Both the position numbers and the translations under genes were made by a program. Shown one piece after another: positions 51,218 to 59,401 of a stretch of DNA of 60,015 nt. The notes under the pieces were generated by a model. That model was given only the letters and a program-made list of their open reading frames with translations, was not told the DNA's origin and searched no databases. How positions within the stretch are numbered: position 1 is the first letter of the stretch; each line of letters opens with the position of its first letter. This DNA comes from Defluviitaleaceae bacterium (GTDB lineage Bacteria > Bacillota > Clostridia > Lachnospirales > WQUN01), in the NCBI GenBank assembly GCA_009781725.1, contig WQVF01000015.1:1-60015 (forward strand), given 5' to 3'.

Positions 51218-51903
51218 TTAGGCACCTCCAGCTTATACCCTATCCCCCATACTGTTTTTATTCCCCAGGAATCGTCCTTATTGAGCTTTTCCCTTATGCG
51301 CATGATGTGGACATCCACAGTGCGGGTATCTCCGGGGTAATCATAGCCCCAGCAGGCTGTCAGCAAGTCATCCCGGGTCATAGGTTGCCCAGGGTTTTGG
51401 GCTAGAATAAGAAGCAATTCATATTCCTTAGGAGGTAGCTCCAACTCCTGACCATGGTAGATAACAATATGCCTTGCAGGGTCTATGTGAAGATTAGGAA
51501 AATCTATGGCCACTACGGAATTGCCTGCATTATTGCTCTCATAACGGCGCAACACGGCTTTTACCCTTGCCGTAAGCTCTCTCGGGTCAAAGGGTTTTAC
51601 AATATAATCATCTGCTCCAAGCTCCAAGCCCCGAACCTTGTCAAAGGTCTCCCCTTTGGCTGTAAGCATAATTATGGGAACGGAACTTATTTTGCGGATT
51701 TCCTTACATACATCATAACCGTTTAGGCCAGGCAGCATCAGGTCAAGAAGCACCAAAAAAGGCGCATAAGCGGGGAAAACATCCACCGCCTCGCGCCCAT
51801 TATAAACCTCCATAGTCTCGAAGCCTTCTTTATGCATGTATAGGGAGATAAGTTTGGCAATATGCTTATCGTCATCGACTACTAGTATTTTCAAGTTAGA
51901 CAT
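51214..51903 (-). CDS. OmpR/PhoB-family response regulator, orphan
   Basis: About 229 residues from the ATG at 51903 (AGGTGATTGAA site). Receiver: VVDDDKH acidic pair, LLDLMLPGL phospho-Asp, YIVKPFDPREL Lys. The winged helix has LPPKEYELLLILAQNPGQP and GDTRTVDVHIMRIREKL. No histidine kinase gene is near; the partner must be elsewhere. Its stop overlaps the dgt start. Confidence 0.93.
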   Translation of the reverse strand: MSNLKILVVDDDKHIAKLISLYMHKEGFETMEVYNGREAVDVFPAYAPFLVLLDLMLPGLNGYDVCKEIRKISSVPIIMLTAKGETFDKVRGLELGADDYIVKPFDPRELTARVKAVLRRYESNNAGNSVVAIDFPNLHIDPARHIVIYHGQELELPPKEYELLLILAQNPGQPMTRDDLLTACWGYDYPGDTRTVDVHIMRIREKLNKDDSWGIKTVWGIGYKLEVPK

Positions 51904-51977
51904 TTCAATCACCTGTGTTGTAGTTTTTACCAAAATACCACAGGTTGGAGGTGATTACAATGCCTTGTGCTTCCGTC

Positions 51978-52026
51978 GAAATAAATAAAAATCCATATGA
52001 CATCATGTGGGATTTTTTGTGGGAAA
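51978..52026 (-). terminator. Terminator of the sigma/anti-sigma operon (repeat F, copy 2)
   Basis: On the minus strand AAATCCCACATGA and TCATATGGATTTTT form a stem with T-run. It lies 13 bases after the anti-sigma-like stop. The core matches 19323-19366. Confidence 0.75.
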
Positions 52027-52038
52027 TCACATACCGGT

Positions 52039-53238
52039 TTATGAAATCATTCGAGTAATAATTTCATACGCGTCGTCCCACTCAAATGTTATCGGCATAA
52101 AAAACGCAAATAATAAATCATTGTGAGCCCACATAAACTCCATGCCTCCACAATGTGTAAACTCAAAAACCGTTATCCCGGCGACTATATGCTCTTGCAC
52201 TATCTTTCTGGGGATAACCAGATTACTCGGATGGGCATTATTATTGCCATAGCGTGCAACCGTCATAATAATATCAGTTGACCAATCAGGAATCGCAACA
52301 CAAATGTAACGGATTGTGACCCTGTTTACCTTAAAAAACACACACTCCCCGGTTAGCAAATCCGGCGTGTAACCATAATGATGAGCCATATGCTTTATAG
52401 GCGGTTCGTATCCGTCTATTATAGGAAAATAAATAGCTACACCAAAAAAATCTTCAACATCCTCTCTTGTAACGCGGCAGCCATTCATAGCCTCAAATTC
52501 ATCCCGCGTTGTTATCTCTATGCTCATAGGTAACATGTTACCACTGTTTAGCTGCTCCGTCGGAAAAATGAGAGTTACATCCCCTATTATTCTGCCATAT
52601 GTGTCATAAATAATAGTTGATAAAAGCCTGGGATTCGTGAAATATACGTCTGCAAAACTGGGTACAAACAAGTCAATGGGTATTCCGTCGACAGTAAAGA
52701 TTTTACCCAGAACCATCGCGTTTATTGCTTGAGCCTCTTCCTGACTTAACCGTAAACCTGATTGAAATGTTCTCAAGTATCGTCCCCCAACATCGACATA
52801 TGAGTAAATCCACATGCTAAAAGTGTCACTTTCCTCCAGATTATCAACATAGCTTTCAGGTACAATAACGATACTGATAACCCCATCCATATCTATACGG
52901 GGATATGCATCATGGGGGTTGTCCCTACCCGGCAATATGGCCGAAAACCTTCCTGACTCGAAACGCTCATATGCAGTCCATACGGTGAATACAACTATAG
53001 CAAAAATAAAAACCGCGGCAAGACTGGTTGCTAGCTTAGCAAAGCAGCGGCGAGGCCGTTTGAAATTTCTGTCTGTGTCGGTTATGTGGAGGGAATCCCG
53101 GGGCAAGCCCGGAATGACAGAGGTTCTTATCGCGGGTAATGTTCTACCTTGTGACGCCTCTAGGCAGCTGTTTAATACCTCTTCCAAATCCGGCATTTTA
53201 TCCCGATGAATATAATTAATAATATCTTTTCCCTTCAT
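52039..53238 (-). CDS. Anti-sigma-like membrane protein with palindromic insert
   Basis: A 399-residue protein. The N-terminal 70 residues are cytosolic, then one membrane helix (SLAAVFIFAIVVFTVWTAY, about 70-90) and a 300-residue extracellular part with no known domain (DRREIY-like repeats absent; LLTGECVFFKVNRVTIRYIC near the end). It follows an ECF-type sigma gene by 13 bases, the usual place of its anti-sigma. Residues 41-50 (VIPGLPRDSL) are encoded by a half copy of palindromic repeat A in the same frame as in PriA. The start is ATG 53238. Confidence 0.75.
   Translation of the reverse strand: MKGKDIINYIHRDKMPDLEEVLNSCLEASQGRTLPAIRTSVIPGLPRDSLHITDTDRNFKRPRRCFAKLATSLAAVFIFAIVVFTVWTAYERFESGRFSAILPGRDNPHDAYPRIDMDGVISIVIVPESYVDNLEESDTFSMWIYSYVDVGGRYLRTFQSGLRLSQEEAQAINAMVLGKIFTVDGIPIDLFVPSFADVYFTNPRLLSTIIYDTYGRIIGDVTLIFPTEQLNSGNMLPMSIEITTRDEFEAMNGCRVTREDVEDFFGVAIYFPIIDGYEPPIKHMAHHYGYTPDLLTGECVFFKVNRVTIRYICVAIPDWSTDIIMTVARYGNNNAHPSNLVIPRKIVQEHIVAGITVFEFTHCGGMEFMWAHNDLLFAFFMPITFEWDDAYEIITRMIS
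53091..53118. repeat. Palindromic repeat A, half copy inside the anti-sigma-like gene
   Basis: GGGAATCCCGGGGCAAGCCC then GGAATGAC matches the second arm of the priA copy at 27-28 positions. It is read in the same frame as in priA. Confidence 0.88.
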
Positions 53239-53251
53239 GTCAGACGCTCCT

Positions 53252-53779
53252 TTACTCTAAGATTCTACGAAGTTCCTTTAAGGTTCGATAAAGCTTACTT
53301 TTCGCTGTGGGCTCCTTCATTTCCAGTGCCTTTGCAATCTCACCAAGATTCAGGCCAAGTTCATAATGCATAAAGAATATTTTCTGCACGTCCTGTGGCT
53401 TGGACTCGATAAACTGCTGCGCAGCAGTCAACATCACATGATTGACCACAAAATCCTCAGTCGCAAAGGCTTCATGTTCATACTCAATGCTCCCCTCCCC
53501 TACTTCTGAGCCAAAAGACACAAGCATTCCAAGCCGCTCAATAAACGAGTAATACCGGGCAATTTTTTTCTTAGCAAGCCACAATACAAAGGCTTCGGAG
53601 TTAGTTACATATTCCACACCTCGCTTGCTCATCACCTGATACAATTCCAAATAGGTATCCTGAAAAATATCCGCTACATCAGACACCCGTTTGCATTTTG
53701 ACGAAATAAACTTAAGTGCCATTTTATTGGTGGAATTGTAAATAGCCTCGAACCGGTCCGCGATGTGATTGTCTTGCAT
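53252..53779 (-). CDS. ECF-type sigma factor
   Basis: About 175 residues from the ATG at 53779 (AAGGGGTGATAACC); the longer frame from 53941 lacks a site and is Cys-rich. Region 2 is seen at about 15-60 (FISSKCKRVSDVADIFQDTY) and region 4 at about 115-170 (FFMHYELGLNLGEIAKALEM, KEPTAKSKLYRTLKELRRIL). It would direct RNA polymerase to a small stress regulon. The next gene is the likely membrane anti-sigma. Confidence 0.88.
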   Translation of the reverse strand: MQDNHIADRFEAIYNSTNKMALKFISSKCKRVSDVADIFQDTYLELYQVMSKRGVEYVTNSEAFVLWLAKKKIARYYSFIERLGMLVSFGSEVGEGSIEYEHEAFATEDFVVNHVMLTAAQQFIESKPQDVQKIFFMHYELGLNLGEIAKALEMKEPTAKSKLYRTLKELRRILE

Positions 53780-53848
53780 CAGGTTATCACCCCTTATATG
53801 TATAACGTGGCTAGCATATTGGAAATAGTTGCATTGGAACAAAAATAC

Positions 53849-53878
53849 TTGACATGTTTTTAGACAAAGATATATACT
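53849..53878 (+). promoter_or_regulatory. Promoter of the tRNA cluster
   Basis: TTGACA at 53849-53854 and TATACT at 53873-53878 with an 18-base spacer (TATATA at 53871 gives 16). About 107 bases upstream of the first tRNA. No other plus-strand gene is near. Confidence 0.5.
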
Positions 53879-53984
53879 CTGTCGGTCGCAAGGGCATTGG
53901 GCATAAACACAAAGACATAAAACCCAGCTTGACATTATCACTATATCCTAATAAAATACGCAAAGTTGCTGTTATTCAGCTTCC

Positions 53985-54057
<73 letters not shown>

Positions 54058-54087
54058 TTGGCTATCCACTTGCAGAAGCAAGAGCCT

Positions 54088-54158
54088 GCGGGTGTAGTTC
54101 AATGGTAGAACACAAGCCTTCCAAGCTTGATACGCGGGTTCGATTCCCGCCACCCGCT
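54088..54158 (+). tRNA. tRNA-Gly (TCC)
   Basis: 71 nt. Acceptor GCGGGTG/CACCCGC, anticodon loop CTTCCAA (TCC), T arm GGGTTCGATTCCC. No encoded CCA. Confidence 0.97.
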
Positions 54159-54181
54159 GCATCATATGTACAATCGGATAC

Positions 54182-54253
54182 GCGCGAATGGCTCAGTGGT
54201 AGAGCATCGCCTTGCCAAGGCGAGGGTCGCCAGTTCGAATCTGGTTTCGCGCT
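54182..54253 (+). tRNA. tRNA-Gly (GCC)
   Basis: 72 nt. Acceptor GCGCGAA/TTCGCGC, anticodon loop TTGCCAA (GCC), T arm CAGTTCGAATCTG. No encoded CCA. It is the last tRNA before the accessory region and is a likely integration site. Confidence 0.97.
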
Positions 54254-54261
54254 TAAACCAA

Positions 54262-54291
54262 AACCTCCGATAATACGGAGGTTTTTCTTTT
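54262..54291 (+). terminator. Terminator of the tRNA operon
   Basis: ACCTCCG and CGGAGGT pair around ATAATA, followed by TTTTCTTTT. It begins 9 bases after the last tRNA. Confidence 0.92.
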
Positions 54292-54440
54292 ATTTTCAAG
54301 GCTTTGACATGCTTAAGCTTATTTATTTTGCACCAATAAAAATCACATTCATTCACATTAATCATCATCTATACACATCAGCTGGGGACATTGCGGGGAC
54401 AAATATATTGATTCAACTACCTGCATATGTTACAGTAAAT

Positions 54441-54484
54441 AAAAAGCAACAGCCGACACCCTACCACAGATTATCGGCTGTTGC
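54441..54484 (-). terminator. Orphan minus-strand terminator
   Basis: GCAACAGCCGA and TCGGCTGTTGC form an 11-base stem; on the minus strand TTTTTATTT follows. No minus-strand gene ends here now, which fits a deleted gene, perhaps an integrase, next to the tRNA. Confidence 0.6.
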
Positions 54485-54559
54485 ACAGAACAGTGAATCG
54501 CTTATGAGGCTGTCCTATGTACAGTGACAGCCTCCATGGTGCAGGGGGGTAATCGAATT

Positions 54560-54796
54560 TTGTTGGATAATTTCAAATCCCATTTGCATCAAGGGCTTGA
54601 TGAGTTGTTTGCATCGGCCGCAGTTGATAATTTAACAAACGATATGGACGAATACCAAAGCAAACTTGAAGATATCGTAATAATTGCTAGCGTGCTTGGT
54701 ATCGATACAGAAATAATATCTGTGACTTTGAACCTAAAGAGCGGTGAAGGATTTACTGAATGGTTAAACAAGAAAACAGGCCCTCATGATAGATAA
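54560..54796 (+). CDS. Small hypothetical protein
   Basis: About 78 residues from TTG 54560, chosen because GGGGGGT lies nine bases before it; GTG 54524 and ATG 54536 are in frame but have no such site. It is helical (NFKSHLHQGLDELFASAAVD, MDEYQSKLEDIVIIASVLG) and acidic. No family recognised. It is AT-rich and lies in the accessory region past the tRNAs. Confidence 0.5.
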   Translation: MLDNFKSHLHQGLDELFASAAVDNLTNDMDEYQSKLEDIVIIASVLGIDTEIISVTLNLKSGEGFTEWLNKKTGPHDR

Positions 54797-55126
54797 TTAA
54801 TCTATCTGCCACGAAGGTATTTATGTTCATCTTCGTGCTTAGGAGTTGACGTTTATAAATAACATATGTAATAATCCAATCAATCTTTCGCGCAGTACAC
54901 ATGTATAAAGACTCCCGCGAGCAGTTTGAGATGCATACGCATAAGTGACTTATTCGCATCCACACCTGTAGTACCCCAAAGCAGCAGATGCGCTAGGTCG
55001 TGTATAGATAGCAAGTGAAACCGTAACAATAGAAAAAGGAAGCACAATGCCAAGCGCAAAGTGCTTCCGAGTTCTAGGACACCGGCGATATGGGGCTATA
55101 CCACATCACGGTTGACGGTTTCCTAA
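54797..55126. other. 330-bp gap with one terminator
   Basis: No gene seen. Direct or inverted repeats are not clear except the hairpin at 55032-55069, which belongs to the minus-strand gene at 55127. Confidence 0.5.
55032..55069 (-). terminator. Terminator after the small membrane protein gene
   Basis: On the minus strand GGAAGCAC and GTGCTTCC pair, followed by TTTTTC. It is 57 bases past the stop. Confidence 0.8.
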
Positions 55127-55369
55127 CTATAGGCCAAGTAGGCCGCGCAATTTGGTAAGTGCTTTAGAGAGCGTCCTGTGCCCACCACAGGACGTTCTCA
55201 CGTTTACCGGTTCTGGGTTCATGATGCTTTGTTTGCCCTTTGGATGTGCCATTTTTTTGAGAATCACAAGTATAGAGATGAATATACTTGCGACGGCAAC
55301 AGGCCAAAAGATGAGGCTTACTATTGCTAATATGAGGCTCAGGATATCTATGATACTGACTTTGCTCAT
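55127..55369 (-). CDS. Small membrane protein of unknown function
   Basis: 80 residues from the ATG at 55369 (AAAGGAGCTGGTTTAC). A long hydrophobic stretch (IIDILSLILAIVSLIFWPVA, VASIFISILVILKK) forms one or two membrane helices, followed by a basic C-terminus (THRTLSK-like; TLSKALTKLRGLLGL at the end) that may be amphipathic. A small hydrophobic plus basic layout recalls holin- or toxin-like peptides, but this is only a resemblance. Confidence 0.6.
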   Translation of the reverse strand: MSKVSIIDILSLILAIVSLIFWPVAVASIFISILVILKKMAHPKGKQSIMNPEPVNVRTSCGGHRTLSKALTKLRGLLGL

Positions 55370-55464
55370 GTAAACCAGCTCCTTTAATAACAAAGAAATG
55401 TGGTATACAGTCCAAAGAATCCTTTGCCGATGTCCTTATTATAGAATGTTATATTACCTGCAAC

Positions 55465-55569
55465 TTAGCAATAACGATTTCGCTTAGGTGTTATTAAGTA
55501 TGAGTAATGGATAAACAAAATACAACCCTTATTTGCGATTCCTAGTTTTACTATTGGCATGTTTCTCAT
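55465..55569 (-). CDS. Possible 34-residue peptide with strong ribosome site
   Basis: ATG 55569 follows AAAGGAGTGGATT and opens 34 codons to TAA 55465. The product MRNMPIVKLG.. then CILFIHYSYLITPKRN is hydrophobic with a basic end. It may be the front of a decayed gene or a small peptide. No family recognised. Confidence 0.3.
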   Translation of the reverse strand: MRNMPIVKLGIANKGCILFIHYSYLITPKRNRYC

Positions 55570-55649
55570 AATCCACTCCTTTATAGATAAAAGATACCAT
55601 AAATATGTTGACATAATTTCATGATAAAAGCAATGAAAATAATGAAAAA

Positions 55650-56015
55650 TTACACACTGTTTTGTTGCATCTCAATGCCCAGGTCGAAGAGTGGCTTAAT
55701 GGGTGCGGTGCAGGCTATGAAATTAAAGGGGTGCCGCCCGGCAGTGAAAACCTTGAGCTTCTTGAGGGCGATAAGGGTTCTGGCAACGGATAGAAACTCC
55801 CCAATCATAGCGGTGCCTACCGGATACTCCGGTATGTAGGCTTTTACCCCGCGCAATCCCAGGCTGTAGGAAGCCTTAAGCATTCCGCAATATGCATCGC
55901 CACGGCCTTTGGCTAGATTTTTTCCGGTTTCTTCTGCAGTGGCAGGCAGAATTGGCCTGCAGGTTTTTTGCCCATGCATCGTTTCGGGACCTTCCGGGCC
56001 AAAGTTGCCAGGTTA
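55650..56015 (-). pseudogene. Fragment resembling L-fucose/arabinose isomerase family
   Basis: An open minus-strand stretch of about 120 codons without a proper start. Its second half (GEFLSVARTLIALKKLKVF, HPFNFIACTAPIKPLFDLGI) resembles the N-terminal or middle part of L-fucose isomerase-family proteins as I recall them. The expected flanking parts are missing and the frame stops right after. The first half (MHGQKTCRPILPATAEETG) is not clearly the same gene. Confidence 0.45.
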
Positions 56016-56272
56016 CTACCAAGTAGTTTCACTAATACGGGAAATGTCATCGAACTCGTCCACCACAACAAGGTCCACAATAACAGACGCTACCCAGGAG
56101 GTTAGTATTGTAAGGCGTTTTACGCCATGCAATACTCTGCCAACATTGGCCTCGATAAAAGCCACGGCCTTGTGCAGGATATTCCCTGTCTTGATATCTG
56201 GACATACCAATATATTCGCGCCTCTCCCTACAGAGAAATTAATTCCTTTAATCTCACAGAAATTCTAGCAAA
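56016..56272 (-). pseudogene. Fragment of phosphate acetyl/butyryltransferase
   Basis: The minus-strand frame reads CEIKGINFSVGRGANILVCP and then DIKTGNILHKAVAFIE and LTILTS, closely following the C-terminal VPDIEAGNML..IVLTSRADS region of phosphotransacetylase/phosphotransbutyrylase. A TAG lies just upstream in frame and the N-terminal 200 residues and the end are missing. A remnant. Confidence 0.55.
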
Positions 56273-56275
56273 TTG

Positions 56276-56634
56276 CGTTGTCTAGGGCCAGGGGGCCGTC
56301 CATTGCTAACCTTTATCTTATGAGGTTTACTTCTGATGTTTAACCTGTCTTTTGTCCATGTGCTACGCCTGCAATAATACTACTTAAACTAATTCGGCAA
56401 AGCAACACGAATATATGCATAAAAACGACAAAAATAGCATTGAGATATTGCAATGTATTCATTGCCGCGAAGCTAGTCATCATTAGTTTATCACGAAAAT
56501 ATGGGTAAGTTAGTTTAGTATAAGATTTAATAAGATGACCTGTTATCAGGATTTTACTGGTGTAGTAATAGAAAAAAGCATATACACATTAGTGAATGAA
56601 ATCTCCATATCTACACTTGAGCGGGTGACCTATA
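56276..56634. other. About 360 bp without a gene
   Basis: AT-rich DNA between gene remnants. I see no open frame, hairpin or promoter that I can support. Confidence 0.4.
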
Positions 56635-56772
56635 ATGTTTAACAGCATGTACCGGGGCTTGTTGGACGGTGTTGACGATTCTTATACGCAGTATTTTGAC
56701 CGGGAGGCTGTGGATTATGCTCTCCATATTATCGTGACAGTCATGTTATTACCATCTCAGCTGCATCCCTAG
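56635..56772 (+). pseudogene. Fragment of an S41 (C-terminal processing) peptidase
   Basis: The frame MFNSMYRGLLDGVDDSYTQY then FDREAVDYAL matches the short helical region before the PDZ domain in CtpA-type peptidases (MYKGLVASLGDPYS-like). After about 30 codons the likeness is lost and TAG follows at 56770. The PDZ and catalytic domains are absent. Confidence 0.5.
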
Positions 56773-56866
56773 CCGAGGCCCCACTATAGGACAATAGTAA
56801 GTAGTGTTTCACCTATGATGCTTCATGCATTACCGCTAGCAGTCCACCTACCAGATAACGGACCTG

Positions 56867-56880
56867 AAAACGCATGTTCG
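56867..56880 (-). promoter_or_regulatory. LexA-box-like site
   Basis: On the minus strand CGAACATGCGTTTT fits the Firmicute LexA (DinR) box CGAACRNRYGTTYC at 13 of 14 places. It lies 33 bases before the ATG of the 113-residue gene. Suggestive only. Confidence 0.4.
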
Positions 56881-56912
56881 ATATTGTATGATGCCAATGA
56901 GGTGATTGCGCT

Positions 56913-57254
56913 ATGTTTGGGAACGAAATTTCTGCAAAGTCCCGTGAAAGAGCTGCAAAGGCAGCCCAGCGTATGTATCGTGTATTTATAATCGTTGAAG
57001 CGCGCATGATTAAAGACGGTAGTATAATTCCACAAGCAATATATTGGGCTGGGAAAAGACGCGAACTCAATGGACCACCAACCGAAATACGCCTTTGGGG
57101 TTCGCAAATGGAAGAAGGCCCCGTTTTGCGATACACCTGTCAAATTGGTGGCAAGCAACGGTACTTGTACATGGTCGCGGATGCTAAATATAGATATGTT
57201 TTACGGTGGTATGTGGAAAGCCCTGTGCTTGAGCCGGAGAGTAAGACCAAATAA
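56913..57254 (+). CDS. Hypothetical protein, 113 residues
   Basis: ATG 56913 follows AGGTGATTGCGCT. Basic N-terminal helix (SAKSRERAAKAAQRMYRVF), then a beta-rich part (GPPTEIRLWGSQMEEGPVL, YLYMVADAKYRYVLRWYVE). No membrane segment and no known motif. It stands alone in the accessory region with a LexA-like site upstream. Could be a phage or mobile-element accessory protein. Confidence 0.6.
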   Translation: MFGNEISAKSRERAAKAAQRMYRVFIIVEARMIKDGSIIPQAIYWAGKRRELNGPPTEIRLWGSQMEEGPVLRYTCQIGGKQRYLYMVADAKYRYVLRWYVESPVLEPESKTK

Positions 57255-57302
57255 AAAAAGGCCCTCCGGAAGTCAAGGAAATTATGACGACCAGAGGGCC
57301 TT
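57255..57302 (-). terminator. Terminator of the lysis cassette (works for both sides)
   Basis: GGCCCTCTGG and CCGGAGGGCC pair on the minus strand, followed by TTTTTTT. It is the first strong terminator past the endolysin stop at 57461 and also sits just after the 113-residue gene. Confidence 0.8.
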
Positions 57303-57460
57303 AGTTTGTGTCTCTTTCATTATGCATTATTGTGCTGCACCAAGCCAATCGATTGCAGGAATGGCCTTTACACAGTATCCATATCTTTTATTAACCTAGC
57401 CCAAGGGAATCACCTCTTTCTTTTATAAGGTCGCAATCAGTTCGAAGCATTGTGATACAT

Positions 57461-58708
57461 CTATACATAAAACCGATGATTACCATGTTCTAAAACCTGT
57501 ACCAATGCCGTCTGGTGCCAGCTTCCTTCAGCACCGGCTATGGTACGGAAGAATGTAGCTCCCAGGGAGTAATCCACTCCACCAAGAGCTTCCTGTACGG
57601 CTTGAAGTTGCATGGCCGTAGGGGTTGCCTTAGCATATGAGCCGTTGGCTACTGGGCAAAACTGTCCTGGTTGATGTATCACATTGTATATCCCATCGGC
57701 AAAGCGTGGACTGTTATGGCGATTCAAAACCACATTGGCAGCCAGTATTTGCCCTATTCGATCCTCACTCCGGGCCTCTGCCCACACAATGCGATGCATA
57801 GGGTCAAGGCTGCGGTTGGCTATAGCAATGATGAGCTGCTCAAGGAACCTCACACCACTAGTTTCCACCTGTCTACTCCAGTATCCAGGATTGTTCATAA
57901 TCCCAGCCATCTTAAGCACCTTAAGGGCAGTCTCAATGTCTGTTATACCGTTATTGATACGAGCATCAAGTCTATTTGGCTGGGCAGCACTGGCCAATAA
58001 CTCATCAAGCCATCGAATGCTATTTACTGTACGCCAGTGGCCAGGGCTTTGCATTACACCCAAGGTAACCATAGCCTGTAGATTTTCTTCGGAAATTGGG
58101 AAGGATGGAATGGCGGCCTGATGCACTGGAGCTAAGGCATTAACACCTATAAACTCGAAAATACCATCTGCTATGGCTTGTGCTGCTACTAACCGCTTAT
58201 TACGTAAAACCCCAACGTCGGGGTTCAGTAGTGGTGAATCAATAAATGCGATTTCAGGCAAAACAGCAATCATTTCAGATTCACGCAATACGCCAATACT
58301 TCTGCGCGGCGTTTCTGTTTCAAGCATAACGCCATTCACACGGCGTACACGCATTCCAAACCTAGCACCTATGCTATTACTTATTAATTCTGCCAACCGT
58401 CTACACTCTTGTAGATTGCGCCGTGGATTACGTGGGCTTGCGGTAGGTATAACCGTTTCGGTGCCGGTGCCGCCACCTGCATTCGTATGGATACTGACTA
58501 ACAGGTCTGCACCCCAAATATTAGCGGTTTGAGGGCGCATATTAGGTTGTATATCAGTAGTTCGCGACATCTTGGTTGTTATTCCTGCACCGGTTAAAAT
58601 GCTGTTTAGATGTAATGAAACTTCAAGATTAATATCACTTTCACGCATTCCATTACCAACTGCTCCGGGGTCGTTGCCACCGTGACCGGCGTCGATAAAT
58701 ATCTTCAT
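57461..58708 (-). CDS. Phage-type endolysin: amidase plus SleB-like hydrolase
   Basis: About 415 residues from the ATG at 58708 (MKIFIDAGHGG), which follows AAAGGAGCC. N-terminal Amidase_3 domain with IDAGHGGNDPGAVGNG, SIHTNAGGG and LPEIAFID (zinc ligands His, Glu, His). A middle helical repeat region (WRTVNSIRWLDELLAS, YWSRQVETSGVRFLEQLI) looks like a binding domain. The C-terminus is a SleB/CwlJ hydrolase domain (VWAEARSEDRIGQILAANVV, QFCPVANGSY, GATFFRT). It cleaves cell wall in host lysis or germination. A longer frame to 58813 reads through a terminator and is rejected. Last gene of the lysis cassette. Confidence 0.88.
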   Translation of the reverse strand: MKIFIDAGHGGNDPGAVGNGMRESDINLEVSLHLNSILTGAGITTKMSRTTDIQPNMRPQTANIWGADLLVSIHTNAGGGTGTETVIPTASPRNPRRNLQECRRLAELISNSIGARFGMRVRRVNGVMLETETPRRSIGVLRESEMIAVLPEIAFIDSPLLNPDVGVLRNKRLVAAQAIADGIFEFIGVNALAPVHQAAIPSFPISEENLQAMVTLGVMQSPGHWRTVNSIRWLDELLASAAQPNRLDARINNGITDIETALKVLKMAGIMNNPGYWSRQVETSGVRFLEQLIIAIANRSLDPMHRIVWAEARSEDRIGQILAANVVLNRHNSPRFADGIYNVIHQPGQFCPVANGSYAKATPTAMQLQAVQEALGGVDYSLGATFFRTIAGAEGSWHQTALVQVLEHGNHRFYV

Positions 58709-58752
58709 GTCAAGGCTCCTTTCTTGGAGGGTTGTCACACAAAGTCCGAACA

Positions 58753-58780
58753 ACAAAAAAAGGACCATCAATGTCCCTTT
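58753..58780 (-). terminator. Terminator between holin and endolysin genes
   Basis: On the minus strand AAGGGAC and GTCCTT pair around CATTGATG, followed by TTTTTTT. It lies 46 bases past the holin stop. Read as protein it gives a false signal peptide for the endolysin. Confidence 0.8.
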
Positions 58781-58825
58781 GCATATCATCATCATTTTCC
58801 TTTCGGTGCCCAATCTAGCAGGCTG

Positions 58826-59266
58826 TCATTTGAGTTGTGCGTCCTGATTTTCCTCGCCAGCACTTTTCTCATGCAGGATGTCAAGAGCCTTCCGCAACAT
58901 CGGGGGCCAAGAAACCCCCATCAGTCCCACATTCTCCATTATGCTAATTAGCTCTCTAGCTAAAATGGCAAAGATTACAGAATTTCTCATAAACACCGTG
59001 CCTATTGCAGCGTCAAGACGTACACCGATATAGACAATTAATAGTTGGACACCTTTTTTGATAAGGCCCTTCCATGCTGAGTGGCTGCTTAGTGCTCCAT
59101 TGGTACTCTTCTTCGATTTCTTGAAAACTCCGGCAACAACCATTCCTGTAATGTAATCAACCGCCATAAGAGCAATAAGGGCATGAAGGATAGAGTCCCA
59201 CCCGCCGAGTGCCAAGGCAATACATCCTCCAATAGCAGCAGCACCTGAAGCTATATATACTCTCAT
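58826..59266 (-). CDS. Phage holin (family 4_1 type)
   Basis: About 146 residues from the ATG at 59266 (GAGAAGGAGATTGAT). Three membrane stretches and the family pattern LIALMAVDYITGMVVAGVFK, then SSHSAWKGLIKKGVQLLIVY and FAILARELISIMENVGLMG. The holin makes the pore that lets the endolysin act. The C-terminus is charged (KSAGEENQDAQLK). Confidence 0.92.
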   Translation of the reverse strand: MRVYIASGAAAIGGCIALALGGWDSILHALIALMAVDYITGMVVAGVFKKSKKSTNGALSSHSAWKGLIKKGVQLLIVYIGVRLDAAIGTVFMRNSVIFAILARELISIMENVGLMGVSWPPMLRKALDILHEKSAGEENQDAQLK

Positions 59267-59294
59267 ATCAATCTCCTTCTCTTGATTAGGCAAT

Positions 59295-59322
59295 AAAAAA
59301 AGACAGCTTATGCCGTCTTCTC
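59295..59322 (-). terminator. Terminator before the holin gene
   Basis: On the minus strand AAGACGGC and GCTGTCTT pair around ATAA, followed by TTTTT. It ends the transcript of the small membrane gene at 59402. Confidence 0.8.
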
Positions 59323-59401
59323 ATATATGCAATCCCCTGAAAGGAAGCATAGCTGCTTCTGGTTGCATGTTCGCTGTGCAATTTACTCAACTGAAAAGGA
59401 T

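Noticed and set aside
53780..53941. Cys-rich N-terminal extension of the ECF sigma factor
   Set aside because: No ribosome site and no likeness to sigma factors; the ATG at 53779 follows AAGGGGTGATAACC.
54102..54368. Protein genes across the tRNA cluster
   Set aside because: Open frames here are the tRNAs read through; the cloverleaf structures are clear.
58708..58813. Signal peptide and a second start for the endolysin
   Set aside because: The hydrophobic leader (GTLMVLFLLFGL) is a terminator hairpin and T-run read in frame. The start MKIF at 58708 has the better ribosome site.
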